Assembly: GCF_030272615.1 (NCBI RefSeq)
Contig: NC_081411.1
Coordinates: 45,649,517 to 45,709,516 of the forward strand
DNA: 60,000 bases
From: Cryptomeria japonica
Taxonomy: Eukaryota; Streptophyta; Pinopsida; Cupressales; Cupressaceae
Direction: 5' to 3'
The position numbers and the translations under genes were made by a program. The notes beneath the pieces were generated by a model that saw nothing but the letters and a program-made list of their open reading frames with translations, did not search any database and was not told the origin of the DNA. Below are positions 1-10,949 of the stretch, piece by piece; position 1 is the first letter of the stretch, and each line of letters begins with the position of its first letter.

Positions 1-99
1 ATTTAGCCTAATTTTTCTTAGTTATAGAGATCTGTCTTTTCACAGATAAAGAGCAATTCTGATAAAAACAAGAACTAAATTAAAACAAAATAAAAAAAT

Positions 100-255
100 C
101 TAATCTAGTAATTGCAACCTAACTACTGAGAAAATGTGAACTGATATCAGATCAATTGCAAATTGTTATACCATCAAATGGGCATTACTGTTATAGAAAT
201 TGCAATTTGATGACTAATCAATTGTGAATTGATATAAGATTAGTTGCTCATCAGT
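100..255. repeat. CAATTG-rich short-motif cluster
   Basis: A dense run of short variants around CAATTG/TTGCAA (for example atcaattgcaaattg and aatcaattgtgaattgat). A second cluster lies at about 655-800 (attgcgag, agcaattgtg, caattgcgag). Both clusters recur in the duplicate at 32.9-33.05 kb and 33.45-33.58 kb. They bracket the 78-codon ORF. No function can be assigned. Confidence 0.5.
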
Positions 256-320
256 AAAAAATAAAATAAAATAAAATGAATTTTTAAGAAAACAATAGAA
301 AAAGATAGAAGATAGAGAAG

Positions 321-557
321 TTATTTGGCAATTATGTTATCCCACACCACCCGAGCCATCACATCAATATCATCATAGAATTTGTACTTGGCTAAGAAGA
401 AGTGGATATTTCTATGATACTGGGCAATCTCCTCTTTTTCCTCAATCTCACGAAGCTCCCTTTCTGCCTTTAGGAGTCTTTGATATGTTTTTTGTTCTCT
501 CTTATGTTGTTTTGCCCTTCTTGCACTTGAAATTCTCAATGGTACCTTTCTTGCCAT
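321..557 (-). CDS. Uncharacterised 78-residue basic/acidic coiled-coil-like ORF, possibly the start of a retroelement gag
   Basis: An open frame from ATG at 557. Residues 1-28 are strongly basic (start MARKV), followed by a charged Lys/Glu-rich helix-like stretch at about 30-45 and a more hydrophobic tail. I recognise no family. It lies about 1.4 kb downstream, on the same strand, of the inner end of the LTR at 1993-3268, so it could be the N-terminus of that element's first ORF. The duplicate at 33106-33342 differs at four bases, all changing the amino acid (residues 6, 14, 19 and 23). That is the pattern expected without protein constraint, so it may be non-functional. Confidence 0.35.
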   Translation of the reverse strand: MARKVPLRISSARRAKQHKREQKTYQRLLKAERELREIEEKEEIAQYHRNIHFFLAKYKFYDDIDVMARVVWDNIIAK

Positions 558-1160
558 TGGATTAGATACATTCTATACACAGAAAATGAAATCTCTAGAA
601 TTTAATGATTTTTTCTGGGTTAGGTGCACAAGATTACACAATAAAGAAACAACAAAAGACTTTAATTTTGCAACTCGTTAAGGAAATTGCGAGATGTTTT
701 AGCAATTGTGGTACACCCTCCAAGCAATTGTGAAATGATGTGATAGAAATTGTGAAGTATTATAAGCAATTGCGAGTTTCTGTGTATGCAAGTGCGAAAT
801 CAAGATTCTTGTGCACATACAGATCTGCAAAATCATTCAAAACAAGAAGAGAAGGTTAGCATGCTTCATGTCAGGTTCACCAAATGTATCTAAGGGTAAA
901 ATAAGTGTAAATTGTATAATCAAATATCAAAGAGCGAATCACAACTTTAATCCAATTAATATCACTCGTAAATTACAATGGAATGATGCAAAATCAATTG
1001 AAATGAAAGAAAGATCTATCTAAAACTCCCTGAATTGACATAGCAAGGCTTTCATTTCTTTTCTCCATTATTGTTGATGTAGGTGGCTCTCAAGTATTGC
1101 AATGATTTCCTACATAAGATGGACAACAATTTTGAAGACTGTGATACTCACTTGAATTGA
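558..1160. other. Retroelement leader-like stretch without a gene
   Basis: Holds the second CAATTG motif cluster and no convincing coding frame. A 70-codon plus-strand frame at 811-1023 is repeated in copy B, but it has low-complexity composition and no recognisable motif. On the minus strand this reads as an untranslated leader upstream of the 78-codon ORF. Confidence 0.4.
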
Positions 1161-1992
1161 GAAAATGAGGTTGAATTTATAGATTTTCAATACAAAGGGG
1201 TGAGAAATAGAACTCAAGTGTTGATTGATAGATATCTGATTTAGATTGATCAGTTAACATAGTTGATTGATTTTTTAACTTAATAGATTCGAGACTGAAC
1301 TAAATAGATTGGCTAGTGAACTCAATCGATTGATCAGTAGACTGAATTGACTAGCTAGTGGACTGGATTGATTAGGGAGATGACTTATTAGATCGATTAG
1401 TCAAAAAAAGGTGATTGAGAGTTTAAAAGGATGATTGATGAGTTAACTGATTAGATAACTGATTTGATCAATCAATTATTATTTTAGCATGTGTTGTAGG
1501 ATTTTGAAATTGAATTTGATTCTCATTTTCAATTTGGATTCGAATTGGACTTTTGAATGTTGAAATGCACATGAAATTAATTGAAATTCAGATTTTGTGA
1601 AATGTGTATTTGGAGGAAATGAAATTAATTGGAATTAGAATTTGGGAGAAATGAAATGAAATTAGATTAATTAATTGGAATTATAATTTGGGAAATTGGA
1701 GGAATTTAATTAATTAATTTAAATAATTTAAATAAAATTATTTAAACATAGGATATTGAATTAATTAAATAATAAAGATTATTTAACTAAGGAAAAGGTC
1801 ACAATTAATTAATTGATATTTAATTAATAATTGAGATAGGGTTAATTAATTAGAATAATGCAGAAGTTGAAATTGGACAATTAATAATGATTTGAATTGA
1901 TTAGAGGAATGGGTTATTCTAATTAAATAATTAAAGAATTACTTAATTAAATAGATGAATAATTAGTGTAAGATCAATGAGACTTTTTTAGG
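1161..1992. repeat. Low-complexity gattgat / aattaatt tract
   Basis: From about 1200 to 1480 the sequence is dominated by degenerate repeats of gattgat and tagattg. From about 1500 to 1970 it becomes attaatt/aattgga repeats. No coding frame survives. The copy at 33.95-34.76 kb keeps the same structure with small length differences, as expected for slippage-prone DNA. Confidence 0.6.
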
Positions 1993-3268
1993 TGTCTACA
2001 AAAATTATGTTGGGATAAATACTTATCCAATATTTTGTGGTCGTGAAAATTATCATTTCACCAATTAAGGTAATAAAACCACCATTTTTTCTTAAAAGGC
2101 CATCACATTGAAAGAGGGATGGACGTACTAGATCTAGGCTTAATCCCTTTCAAAAAAATTCTGAAATTTTGATTAGGTTCACTTGGTTATAGTTTGATCC
2201 TCCTTCTAAATTGAATTGTGAAAATGTTAAAATTAGGGTAAATAGGTGATTATTAAAGAAATCAAGCATAAACAGTGAGATACGACCATCGTATGGAGAC
2301 ACCAACTTGGATCTGGGATAAATAAGATGTTTAGAATATGTTCCCAAAAGTTCAGCTTGATTTCTTGATACTAGGTAGTACCAATTCACCATGGTCCTTT
2401 GAATTTATCACCGTTAAGAGGTGAACTTATTCGTCACTATGAATCTTGTCAATCCTCCTAAATGCAACTTTGTACTTATTTCCTACACATAGAATAAAAG
2501 GGAAAATTGTTGAAAATAGGGGTTCACCTAAGTCAAGCCCCGGTTTAGGAAATAACCTCAAGTGAATGAATAAATGCAAATACTAAAATAAATGCTGGAA
2601 AGATATATCTTAGAGTTGTAATTATTGATGATAATGATTTTCTCTTTGAATGTAATCATATTTGTAATCATATATGTAATAAGAAATGGCATGAACATGA
2701 CAAAACCCTTATCACACACACATGCTTGCATGAAAATTGACATGACTTTTCTCCACAATGGTTGAATGATGAATATACAGCTTTGAAGAACTTTGAAAAA
2801 GGCCTGATGATGAATGCTTCACAGATGCATGAGTGATTTAGGTAGATAATTAATGGATACTTATATGTAAAATAAATTGATTAATTCCTCTATATAAATG
2901 GTTATAGGTAAATTGCCAATTAGGCTAACCTTGAACAATCATGCAAAGCCCCTAAGATCAAATCTTACTATTGAGACAAATTCCTAGCCCCATTTAAAAT
3001 TAGGGCCTACTTAAGTAAGACCATGGTGTTTCGTAGTGCCATCATTTAGACCAAGGCATTCAGTTCCCTAGTCCTACCTCAATCAGAACCGAAACAAACC
3101 TAAAATAGGGTGGGTATCCCATTATAGGAACCATAAAAGGTTTTTCATGACCTCAAAGATGGAGAATTAGCAAAAACAAACCCCAAAATGTGATGAGAAT
3201 AGGAGATGCTAAAGTGGGGGTGAAAACATGAGGAGTAAGTTGGTCGAGTGACAATTTAGGATGCTACA
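1993..3268 (-). repeat. LTR 1, minus-oriented, gypsy-type
   Basis: Bounded on the plus strand by TGTCTACA at 1993 and GCTACA at 3268, giving the canonical TG...CA. A TATA-like sequence (plus strand ctatataaat at about 2889) supports transcription on the minus strand. The minus-strand start, TGTAGCATCCTAAATT, resembles the start of the plus-oriented LTR at 18544 (TGTAGTATTGTAAATT). This places both in one LTR family. Copy B is at 34768-36031. Confidence 0.65.
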
Positions 3269-3289
3269 TTTAGATTCCACTGTAATGGG

Positions 3290-4507
3290 AGTATGACCCT
3301 ATGATGGTGAAAATATTAGGGTTTCCACCATTAGATGTAGGAAGACCATCAGTATTTTCCTTAGGAACCAATCACATTAAAGAGGGGTGAACCTAATAGA
3401 TCTAGCCTCAAATCAACAAGGATAGGGATGAGAATTCTTATTAGATTCACTGGATTGGAAATTGATACCATCTTTTCAATTCAATTTTTAAAATTTTTAA
3501 AATAGGGCAAATGTGTTGAAATTAACGTAAATATGCATGAACTGTGAGCTACGATCTCTAAACAGAGCTACAAACCTAGATCTAAGTAGCATATGAGTAT
3601 TTGGGTTTGTTTCCAGGAGGTTGTCCTAAATTGTTGGGACCAAAATAACCGTCACTTTGGTCCTCTACACTTTTCACTCTCCAAAGGGGAACATATTTGC
3701 CTTTGTGAATAATGTCAATCTTAGGAATCACAACTTTGTACCTATTTGCTATACACACAAAATAGGGAAATTTTTGGGAATAGGGGCTTGTCTATGGTAG
3801 AAGACAGTTTAGGAATTAACTTTAAATGAATAACTACAAATATTGAAATGAATAATTGAAAGGTATACCTAAGATCTGCAATTGTCAATAATGACACGTT
3901 CATTCTTGAATGTAATCACATATGTTGTATAAAATGAAATGAACATGACAAAACCCTAATCACACACACATGCATGTTAATGAATTATGTAATTTTCCTC
4001 CATGATGGTTGAATGAAGAATATGCATCCTTGAAGGTCTCTAAAAATGCTTAATGATGAATGTTTCACAGATGCAAGGATGCTTCATTGATAGCTTGAAT
4101 GGATAGATGAAAGTAGGTTGATCAGATGTCTTTATATAGGGGTATCTAGGTCAATTATCAATTAAGCCGACCTCCAATGGTCATATAGTGCCACAAATCT
4201 CATTTCCTACCAGAGAGATAGCACCCATCTCCCACTTCAAAATAAGACCCAACTAAGGAGACCAGGGTGTTGGGCACTCTAGTCCTGAGACCAGGGCACT
4301 AGTGCCCTGGTCCTCCTTAGTTAGGGACCATGGTTTAGTCCAGAGAGAATGATACCCCTCTAGGAAATAAATTGGCAGTTGTACATGACACTAAAATAGG
4401 AGTTAAGGCACTTGACAGACCCAGATAGGAGATGAGAGGGAGACACACTAAAAAAGGGGCACAAATAGGAGGTGTAAATTGGCTCATTGATAATTTATGC
4501 CACTACT
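3290..4507 (-). repeat. LTR 2, minus-oriented, diverged tandem partner of LTR 1
   Basis: Aligns with LTR 1 at a spacing of about 1.24-1.27 kb. Shared blocks include the catcacatt-aaag region, the tttaggaa-taa block and the TATA region (tttatatagg at 4131-4140). The outer end has decayed from CA to CT. Beyond it the plus strand reads tagcccccgctttaac, which on the minus strand is a degenerate polypurine tract. This is the layout of a 3' LTR. The low-coordinate boundary is approximate. Copy B is at about 36053-37259. Confidence 0.6.
4289..4312. repeat. 24-bp perfect palindrome inside LTR 2
   Basis: gaccagggcact is followed immediately by its exact reverse complement, with no spacer. In the duplicate at 37052-37063 only the left arm remains, with one substitution, and the right arm is gone. 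Confidence 0.9.
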
Positions 4508-6395
4508 TTTAGCCCCCGCTTTAACAGGAGTGTGAGCCTATGCAAATACTTGTGGTAAAGTAGACAAAATAGATCAAAGAGAGGAGGAATAGAGAAGCAC
4601 AATCACAAGGAGTATAAGATATCACTAATTTTGAGGAACCAAGCCCCCAATATTAGGATCCTAACTCACTCAAACACATGCAAAGGGCACACAAAACAAG
4701 ATAAAAATGAAAAGGTAAACAAAGACATGAAAAGACAAAAAAGAGACAAAGGCAAAAGATACAAAATATTAAAGTTAAAAACCAAAGACATCAAGTGACC
4801 TGGCCAAAGAGACCTCAATATAAAAATATCTTGAAACCACTAATATAATTCTTCAAAAATGTCACTTCAAGAAAACAAGTAATCACATGAAAGAGAAAGA
4901 GTATGCATCATCCATGAACTACAACTAGAAAAGCTATGAGCTCATGAGAAGAAGGAAAAAGCATGGAATACACATTCTAGATGTGTTATTCTAGGTGATC
5001 CATGTTGGGGAGGAGGGTTGGAATATTCTATCTATTTTTTGCTAGTTCCAATCATCCTCATGCATGTGTGAAAGTGATGTCTAGTTTCAAGTGTATAGAA
5101 TCACATATAAGAGTTTGTTTTCTCTGGTTTCTAGCATGCTTGAACCTGTTTAAGACATTTAATGAAAATGCAAATTCCAAGGGTTGAGTTTGGTTTTGGG
5201 AATATCTCATATAGCAATTATTTTCTTTGGTTTCTAGAATGTGTAACCCTGTTTAAGAAAAACATATGCTTGGTTTTGAGGACATCTCTTGTAATAGTTT
5301 TTTTTGGCTATGATTTTGAGAAAGTGTACCCCATCTAAGATATATATCAATGCTACAATTGTTTTTGAGCATGAAGCATCTCGTGTAAGAGGTTTTTTTT
5401 GTTTTGTTTTGAGAATGAACACGCCATTTACGACGTGCAAAAAATATGGTACAATATAGTACAATGAGGATGATATGTATGCCCGCCCCTTAAGATGTCA
5501 ACATAGCCCTATGTTGATGTCTTAAGAAAGATAGAATGAAGGATACCCACCTTTAACACTGAGAAGATATCCTTTAGAAAACAATGCATAAATCCAAGAT
5601 AAAGAGGGAATACTCTTACAAGTAAGGATAAGATAGTTGAGAAAGAGATATCATGCAAAAAGTGTAAAGAGGATCCTTGGAGGAGAAGAGATGTTTGTTC
5701 AAAAGACATCTACCTCCAAGTGTAAAGAGGATTCTTGAAAAAAAATAGCATCTTCTACCAAAAGATAGGAAGGATAATAAGAATGCCTACCTGCCTCCTA
5801 TTGATAGGTGAAAGGGATTCTTGATGAAGGATGTCACACTTTTAACCCAATGTGAGGGGTAATTTTATAACTTATATATACTATAAATTGAAATAGAGGC
5901 TGTAGCCAAAGATATATACCTCTTGCATAAGAGAGAATCCTTGGGTAAACAAAAACATCACATAAGGAATGATATTAAATCATAAGCAAACACCACTCAA
6001 CAAAAGGAAAGTGGATAATTAGAAAGGATAAGACAGAAAGATCATTCCCCCCCAAGTGTAAGTACAATAATAAGAATTTCACAACGTCTAAGGAGAGATT
6101 AGACATAAGCAAATGCAAAATATACTCAGATGAAGGAATATTCAATGTAATAAAAGACATTAATATATTCAAAATGAAACTATAAAGAGGAGGTAATCTT
6201 CCAGAGAATTAAGTAGAAGAAAGATCACATATTACCTTAAGGAGAGATTAATCATAAGAGACATACAATTCCATGCAAGAAAGGACATCAAAGTATGAAA
6301 AATGCAACCACTAAAGGGAATAGTGAAACCTTAGAGTGAAATAAATAAGATAGAGGTAAGAATGAATTGCGTTGCTGTCCCAAAATGTTTGTAAT
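4508..6395. other. Retroelement internal debris, no gene
   Basis: Purine-rich, stop-riddled DNA between LTR 2 and the gag remnant. It contains a dispersed repeat (5668 to about 5880) that recurs at about 38390-38600 and at 59763-59975. Short minus-strand frames at 5234-5464, 5509-5709 and 5975-6172 show no family motif. The stretch matches 37260-39120 in copy B. Confidence 0.55.
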
Positions 6396-6399
6396 TGAA

Positions 6400-7375
6400 A
6401 AATCATCTCCTTTTATGACAAAGAGCCCGAAATTAAGTTAACCATTTGTGTCATAGGGTGAGGAGCAACATGAAGAGTGAATAGAGTCCTAAGGAACTAC
6501 CTCTTCACCAAGATAGAGTGCAAGACCAATTGTAAGAGCTATGCAATCCCTATCATATTATTATTCAACAAATGTTTTAAATTATTTACACTTTCCAAGA
6601 GAATGACAATAACTACGATGAAAAAGACAATGTTCATCACCTTTGTTATGCTTATAATTGTTATTCATTTTAATGAAAGGAAAGATAACATTCTTATCAT
6701 ACTTCAATCTCCAAAAGGTTCTAGTAGCTAATTTCCCTTGATCATCAATATGATTAGGTCTTGTCTCTCAAGATTTAGAACAGGATGGATTGTCATATAT
6801 GATTTTAATAGTTCCAATATCAACTAGTTCTTGCATACTTTTTTTAAAATCTAGACAATCGTTAGTATGATGGTTATAAGTTTGATAATATGAACAACCT
6901 GGAGTGTTTTGAAGAAGAAGCACCCTTACATGGATGAAAAGTCTTATGTCTTGCAAGGTAATCCTTAAAATTTTGAATTCTAAGGAAATCATCCATAGGT
7001 GAATCATGATAATGTCCTAGACCTTTGGTACTAGCTTGTGTGGGAGAGTTTATAAGGACTCTAATTCATTGTTCAAATTTCCCAAGTCCTTGCCCTCTAA
7101 AACCTTGTTTTGATATTATGGTATAGCCACTCCTTTAAAAGTTTCTTAATTGAGAAGGAGGAGGAACATTATAATGAATCTCTTTAAAATTCGTAGTGTA
7201 GGTGTACTTAGAAGGAGCAAAGGGAAAATTAGATAAAGAAGGAATATCTTGTGTGGGAAGATTCTCTCATCATGCATATACTCTTTGATTGGTCGAGAAG
7301 GAAGATTCTTCTCATCTAAGGCCTTATTTTTACTTAATGTTATGTGGGGAGATAGATCATAAATGAAATGCATAT
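6400..7375 (-). pseudogene. Ty3/gypsy gag C-terminal zinc-knuckle remnant
   Basis: Minus-strand translation near 6790-6910 contains the signature C-x2-Y...HHTNDC followed by LDFKK and QELVDIG. This is the plant gypsy gag form of the zinc knuckle (usually C-x2-H...HHT-x-DC, then a Leu/Lys helix), here with one His replaced by Tyr. Stops and frame changes occur throughout. It lies on the same strand as the twin LTRs and upstream of them, consistent with one minus-strand element that has lost pol. The duplicate is at about 39120-40095. Confidence 0.65.
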
Positions 7376-8240
7376 AAAATTATATTCCTTCCCTTTTTTT
7401 AATATCATATTTTTTATAAATGTTTTAATCTAATGTAATTACTTACGAACAATAACGTATAAATTTGTTTAACCATATGACCTATCATTATTATCTTATT
7501 AACTTTCACGCCTCACTTATTATCATTTTGAAATTATTGTTATATATCTATTTCTACCCACCACTTTTAAATATACAATATTTATCATTATTCAAATTCT
7601 AGAAAATATTTTTTATACTATTAACACACATGGCCATGACCAATAGTAACTTACCATTGATGACATTATTAGGGGAATGAAGTTCATCAGGTGGTACATA
7701 TCCTAGACAAAATTTCCCCCCAATCATAGTCATTTCAATCAGTGTCATTTCATCCCAATCACACGGCAACGTTAGATACAATGGTATTCTGAAGTGTGGT
7801 CATATATAGAGCCTTGGAAGGCCACTTATAAATGTAAAGCACTTGGGAAAATATATTGCATATAAAACTCTTATGTCAAAAACGAGATTACAGATATGCA
7901 TGACATTTACAGATATGCATAACATTTACAACGGGATGTTACATGCAACAATTAAAAGATGCAAATATAATAGTAAGCACATAAATTTTCATGTTTATTT
8001 AGCATCGTCATTGAAAAGCTTATACAGTTGATGAGTTGGAGTTAATATATTCGTCACATTAAAGATAGATGACTTCAGATAAATCACTAAACAAGTCAGA
8101 ACTCAAAATATTCCATTTGAACATAGGCCATTCCCCTTCTACACAGAGAAACGTTAACTGCAACGTACCAACTGTTTGGAGAAAACACTATAATATGCAT
8201 CCAAACATACACAATAGAGCAACAGATAATATGGTCTGTC
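7376..8240. other. Peptide unit 1, 3' flank
   Basis: Non-coding. It aligns with the DNA downstream of the intact peptide gene (14050-14980), with the truncated copy's flank (21660-22450) and with 40096-40590. Landmarks are tatatatctatttctaccc, the acacatggccatgac block and the cacacggcaa block. It is missing the conserved block that includes gaatcgctcac. Short plus-strand frames at 7843-8031 and 8069-8272 are not conserved as protein. Confidence 0.6.
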
Positions 8241-8244
8241 GGCA

Positions 8245-8250
8245 TTTATT
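8245..8250 (-). terminator. Poly(A) signal of the dead peptide gene 1
   Basis: Plus-strand tttatt is AATAAA on the coding strand, 59 bases beyond the stop. It sits in the same context as in the three other copies. Confidence 0.5.
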
Positions 8251-8308
8251 ACTGATAATATATTATATATAAAGCAAGTAGTAGTTCGTGGGCTAAGGCT
8301 CCTTGTTT

Positions 8309-8418
8309 TTATTTTGCTGGTGGAGGAAATGGAATGAAGGGAAAGGGCGAGGAGTATATGCGCTGAACTCCATCATCAACAAAATAGTAGCCAACACTAA
8401 ACAAGCCCGGCGAGAATA
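8309..8418 (-). pseudogene. Secreted Arg/Pro-repeat peptide, dead copy 1
   Basis: The 3' end of the gene (stop TAA at 8309-8311, then the codons for the Pro-Pro-Pro-Ala-Lys tail region) is joined at about 8356 directly to the signal-peptide region. About 180 bp coding for the repeats is missing relative to the intact gene. One A is lost from the gggaaaaggg run, causing a frameshift. The initiator ATG is destroyed (attttattctcgcc in place of the ATG-containing sequence). The promoter is absent, because homology ends at about 8420. Confidence 0.8.
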
Positions 8419-8902
8419 AAATCAAATTTGATTAATTTCTTAAAATGTTTTATATACAGAAATATTGTTTAAATAAATAAAATATCTTCAACAAATTATT
8501 TTGTATCAGATATAATATTACTTGTACCTATTACATTACAATTTTTTTTATAGTTAATTTTTTTATTGTTTTGTTGATATTATATTCTTTCTCGTATAAT
8601 ATCTTTATGAATACATCTAATATAATAAAATGCTATACCTTAAATTCAAAGAGAAATTATAATTAAATCATAATATTTTAAGTTAGCCAAAAGCTCAAAT
8701 AACTTGAACATGTTTATAGTTTTTCCTAAATTGTTGCCTAATAATTTGCCATTAATGATTTTCCTCTTGCCAATGGTACATTTTTCTGGCATTATAAATA
8801 TTTATTTATTTTACAACTACAAAAAACATTATTTTACCAGACCATATCTCATACACATGGCAGTAGGAGTCATTTAAAAAACCAATGCCATATGCTCTGT
8901 AT

Positions 8903-9038
8903 CCTTATTTCAACTCTGTGGATATGTGGATATCAAAATAATAATGTATTATTCTTGATTTTCTTTAGTTCCTTATTTCAACTCTGTGGATATGTGGATA
9001 TCAAAATAATAATGTATTGTTCTTGATTTTCTTTGGTT
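8903..9038. repeat. 68-bp tandem duplication, two copies
   Basis: Units 8903-8970 and 8971-9038 begin ccttatttcaactctgtgg and differ at only about two positions near their ends. This indicates a recent event. Confidence 0.9.
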
Positions 9039-10182
9039 TTTTAATTTGAGAGCTTATGTATGCTTGTTGATAAATAGTAGTTGAAGGCAGTGCTTTTTTT
9101 TACTATTGACATACGAGGTGATGAAAAATTTAGAATTTAGATAATCCAAAAGAAAAAACTAATTAAAAAAATTGGTTTTGTTCTAAGATAATCGACTAGA
9201 ATAAAATGTTTGTGAGAAACTAATGGGTTGTACAGAATTTTATAAGGTCTACTAGGTTTTCCTTCTAATTGCAGTCTGCCACACTCTAAAGGCACATGAA
9301 TAAGAAGCGTACTTAAAATGCGAAGATTTGATACAACCAAACCCAAATTCTAATTTTGATAACTTGTAGCAAAGAAAACTAGAATATGTTTATAAATTTT
9401 CACAAATGTAAACAAAGACAATTTTTTAGCATCAACCTAAACCCAATAACCTATCCAAAAATCTAACTTGAAGAGTAGTTCTATTCAACGGACTGAACCT
9501 AGAAGCAACCCAAAAAAAACAACTATTTGTCCAAAAATTTCAAAAACAAACACACTCTGAAGTAGAGTTAAATTTCTTGAAGGGCAATGAGAAGTCTACA
9601 TAACGCTCAGATGTGGCATAATATATGTATCTATTATAAAGTAAAGTTCAATGCCCCTTTAGAATTTGAGATTGTTACTATGGTATCTAGGCCATTCCTA
9701 TATAGTTGCATATCATGAAAGTCTATTGATTTTAGCTACAGGCACGGGCTTATGATTGAGCCATAAGAATAGATTGCTTACTAAAACCCAATGCAGATTA
9801 TAATTTTCATTCTATGCACACGTTGCCACTAATAACATAGGATAGCAATACAAGCTGTCATTCATTGAATTTACACAGTCCATCAGAATTGATTAGAAAG
9901 CACCTGGCTATCAATGTCAAAGTGTTGGGATAAACGCAAGGTATTGTGTAATAACTACTTCTGTCCTCAAGAATCTTATCCTCGTAAGATGTCGAACAAG
10001 CCACAAAAAAAAAAAAGATTTAGAATTACCAATGCAGAGGTGTTCTTCCGAATCCAATGTTATGTAAATACAACAACCATCTTTAGGAAATACCTATCTA
10101 TAGGTAACAAAAAAACCCATACCAATTAGAAAATCATTCCATCAACTTCGACCGGTAAACTAGAGAAAAAATAACTTGGATA

Positions 10183-10232
10183 CCTTGTTAACATTAACTA
10201 GTTTCCACCTTGTTAACATTAACTAGTTTCCA
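10183..10232. repeat. 25-bp tandem duplication, two copies
   Basis: The unit beginning ccttgttaacattaac is repeated exactly at 10183-10207 and 10208-10232. Confidence 0.9.
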
Positions 10233-10949
10233 CTCACAAAAACCTCCAAACAACGAAGCAATACACAATTCTCAAAACTTACCAGATTTTTCTTAAAAAC
10301 TAACCATTCACAGAACTCTCTTTAACTCAGAAATGACTAATTGAAGGAAATTCTAAACTGGGTGCTACGAAAAGCAATACAAAATATGGGAATAAGATCA
10401 CACAAGATTACACAACCTAGAGATAATCTCTATTTTTGTATGAAAACTGTACACTTACATTGGATGTGTGTACTCACAAGTGTGACAGTTATCAAGTGTA
10501 TAAGCTTCTAGTGGACGTAGTTAACTTTGAGGGAGTGTCATTTGTAAGATCCACGGTTAAGACCTTTTCAAAGCTACACATGGTGGGGCCTTTCTTATGG
10601 TGACATAGCACCGTTAGTGATAATACCTCACAGTCACTGAAAGAGATGTGTACTCTTCCACTGAAAAGGATTTAGCTATTCCTTCACTGAAAATTTTTTT
10701 GGGTGTGGGGAACATAAATTTACTGGCAAACACACCATAACGAGTCTATCAGCTAAATATGATCTGGCTAGGTGCTTATTTTATTTTGACATATATCAAA
10801 AAATATGATTCAACTTGTTCCCAATTTTTAGTTGGTCAAATTTTCTTGGTAGCTTTCATTAAGATTTGAGTTTGATATTATATGATTCAACTTGTACTTT
10901 ACCATTACTATGGGCGTAGTGTCATACGCTCACTAAAGTGGGGGCAAAA

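Larger units (their letters stand above)
1..7884. repeat. Recent segmental duplication, copy A, left block
   Basis: This block aligns almost base for base with 32786-40590. The offset is 32785 at the left edge and drifts to about 32720 by 7.3 kb through small indels. Shared landmarks include the 78-codon ORF, the twin LTRs and the gag zinc-knuckle remnant. Homology stops at 7884 here and about 40590 in the partner. There the partner jumps to sequence matching 10411 onward. Copy A may extend left of the window. Confidence 0.93.
8421..10410. other. Unique DNA, no supported gene
   Basis: Present only in copy A. It contains two small tandem duplications and a 69-codon minus-strand frame at 9137-9346 that I cannot assign to any family. 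Composition is AT-rich, like its surroundings. It follows the truncated peptide gene 1 and ends at the start of the next repeat unit. Confidence 0.4.

Noticed and set aside
811-1023. 70-codon plus-strand ORF conserved in copy B
   Set aside because: Conservation is that of the whole duplicated block. There is no motif, and it lies in leader-like DNA of a minus-strand element.
1500-1990. Possible replication origin or matrix-attachment region in the AATTAATT tract
   Set aside because: Low-complexity AT sequence alone is not evidence, and nothing else supports it.
2881-4140. TATA-like sequences as promoters of host genes
   Set aside because: They sit at the expected U3/R position of LTRs and have no downstream host coding frame.
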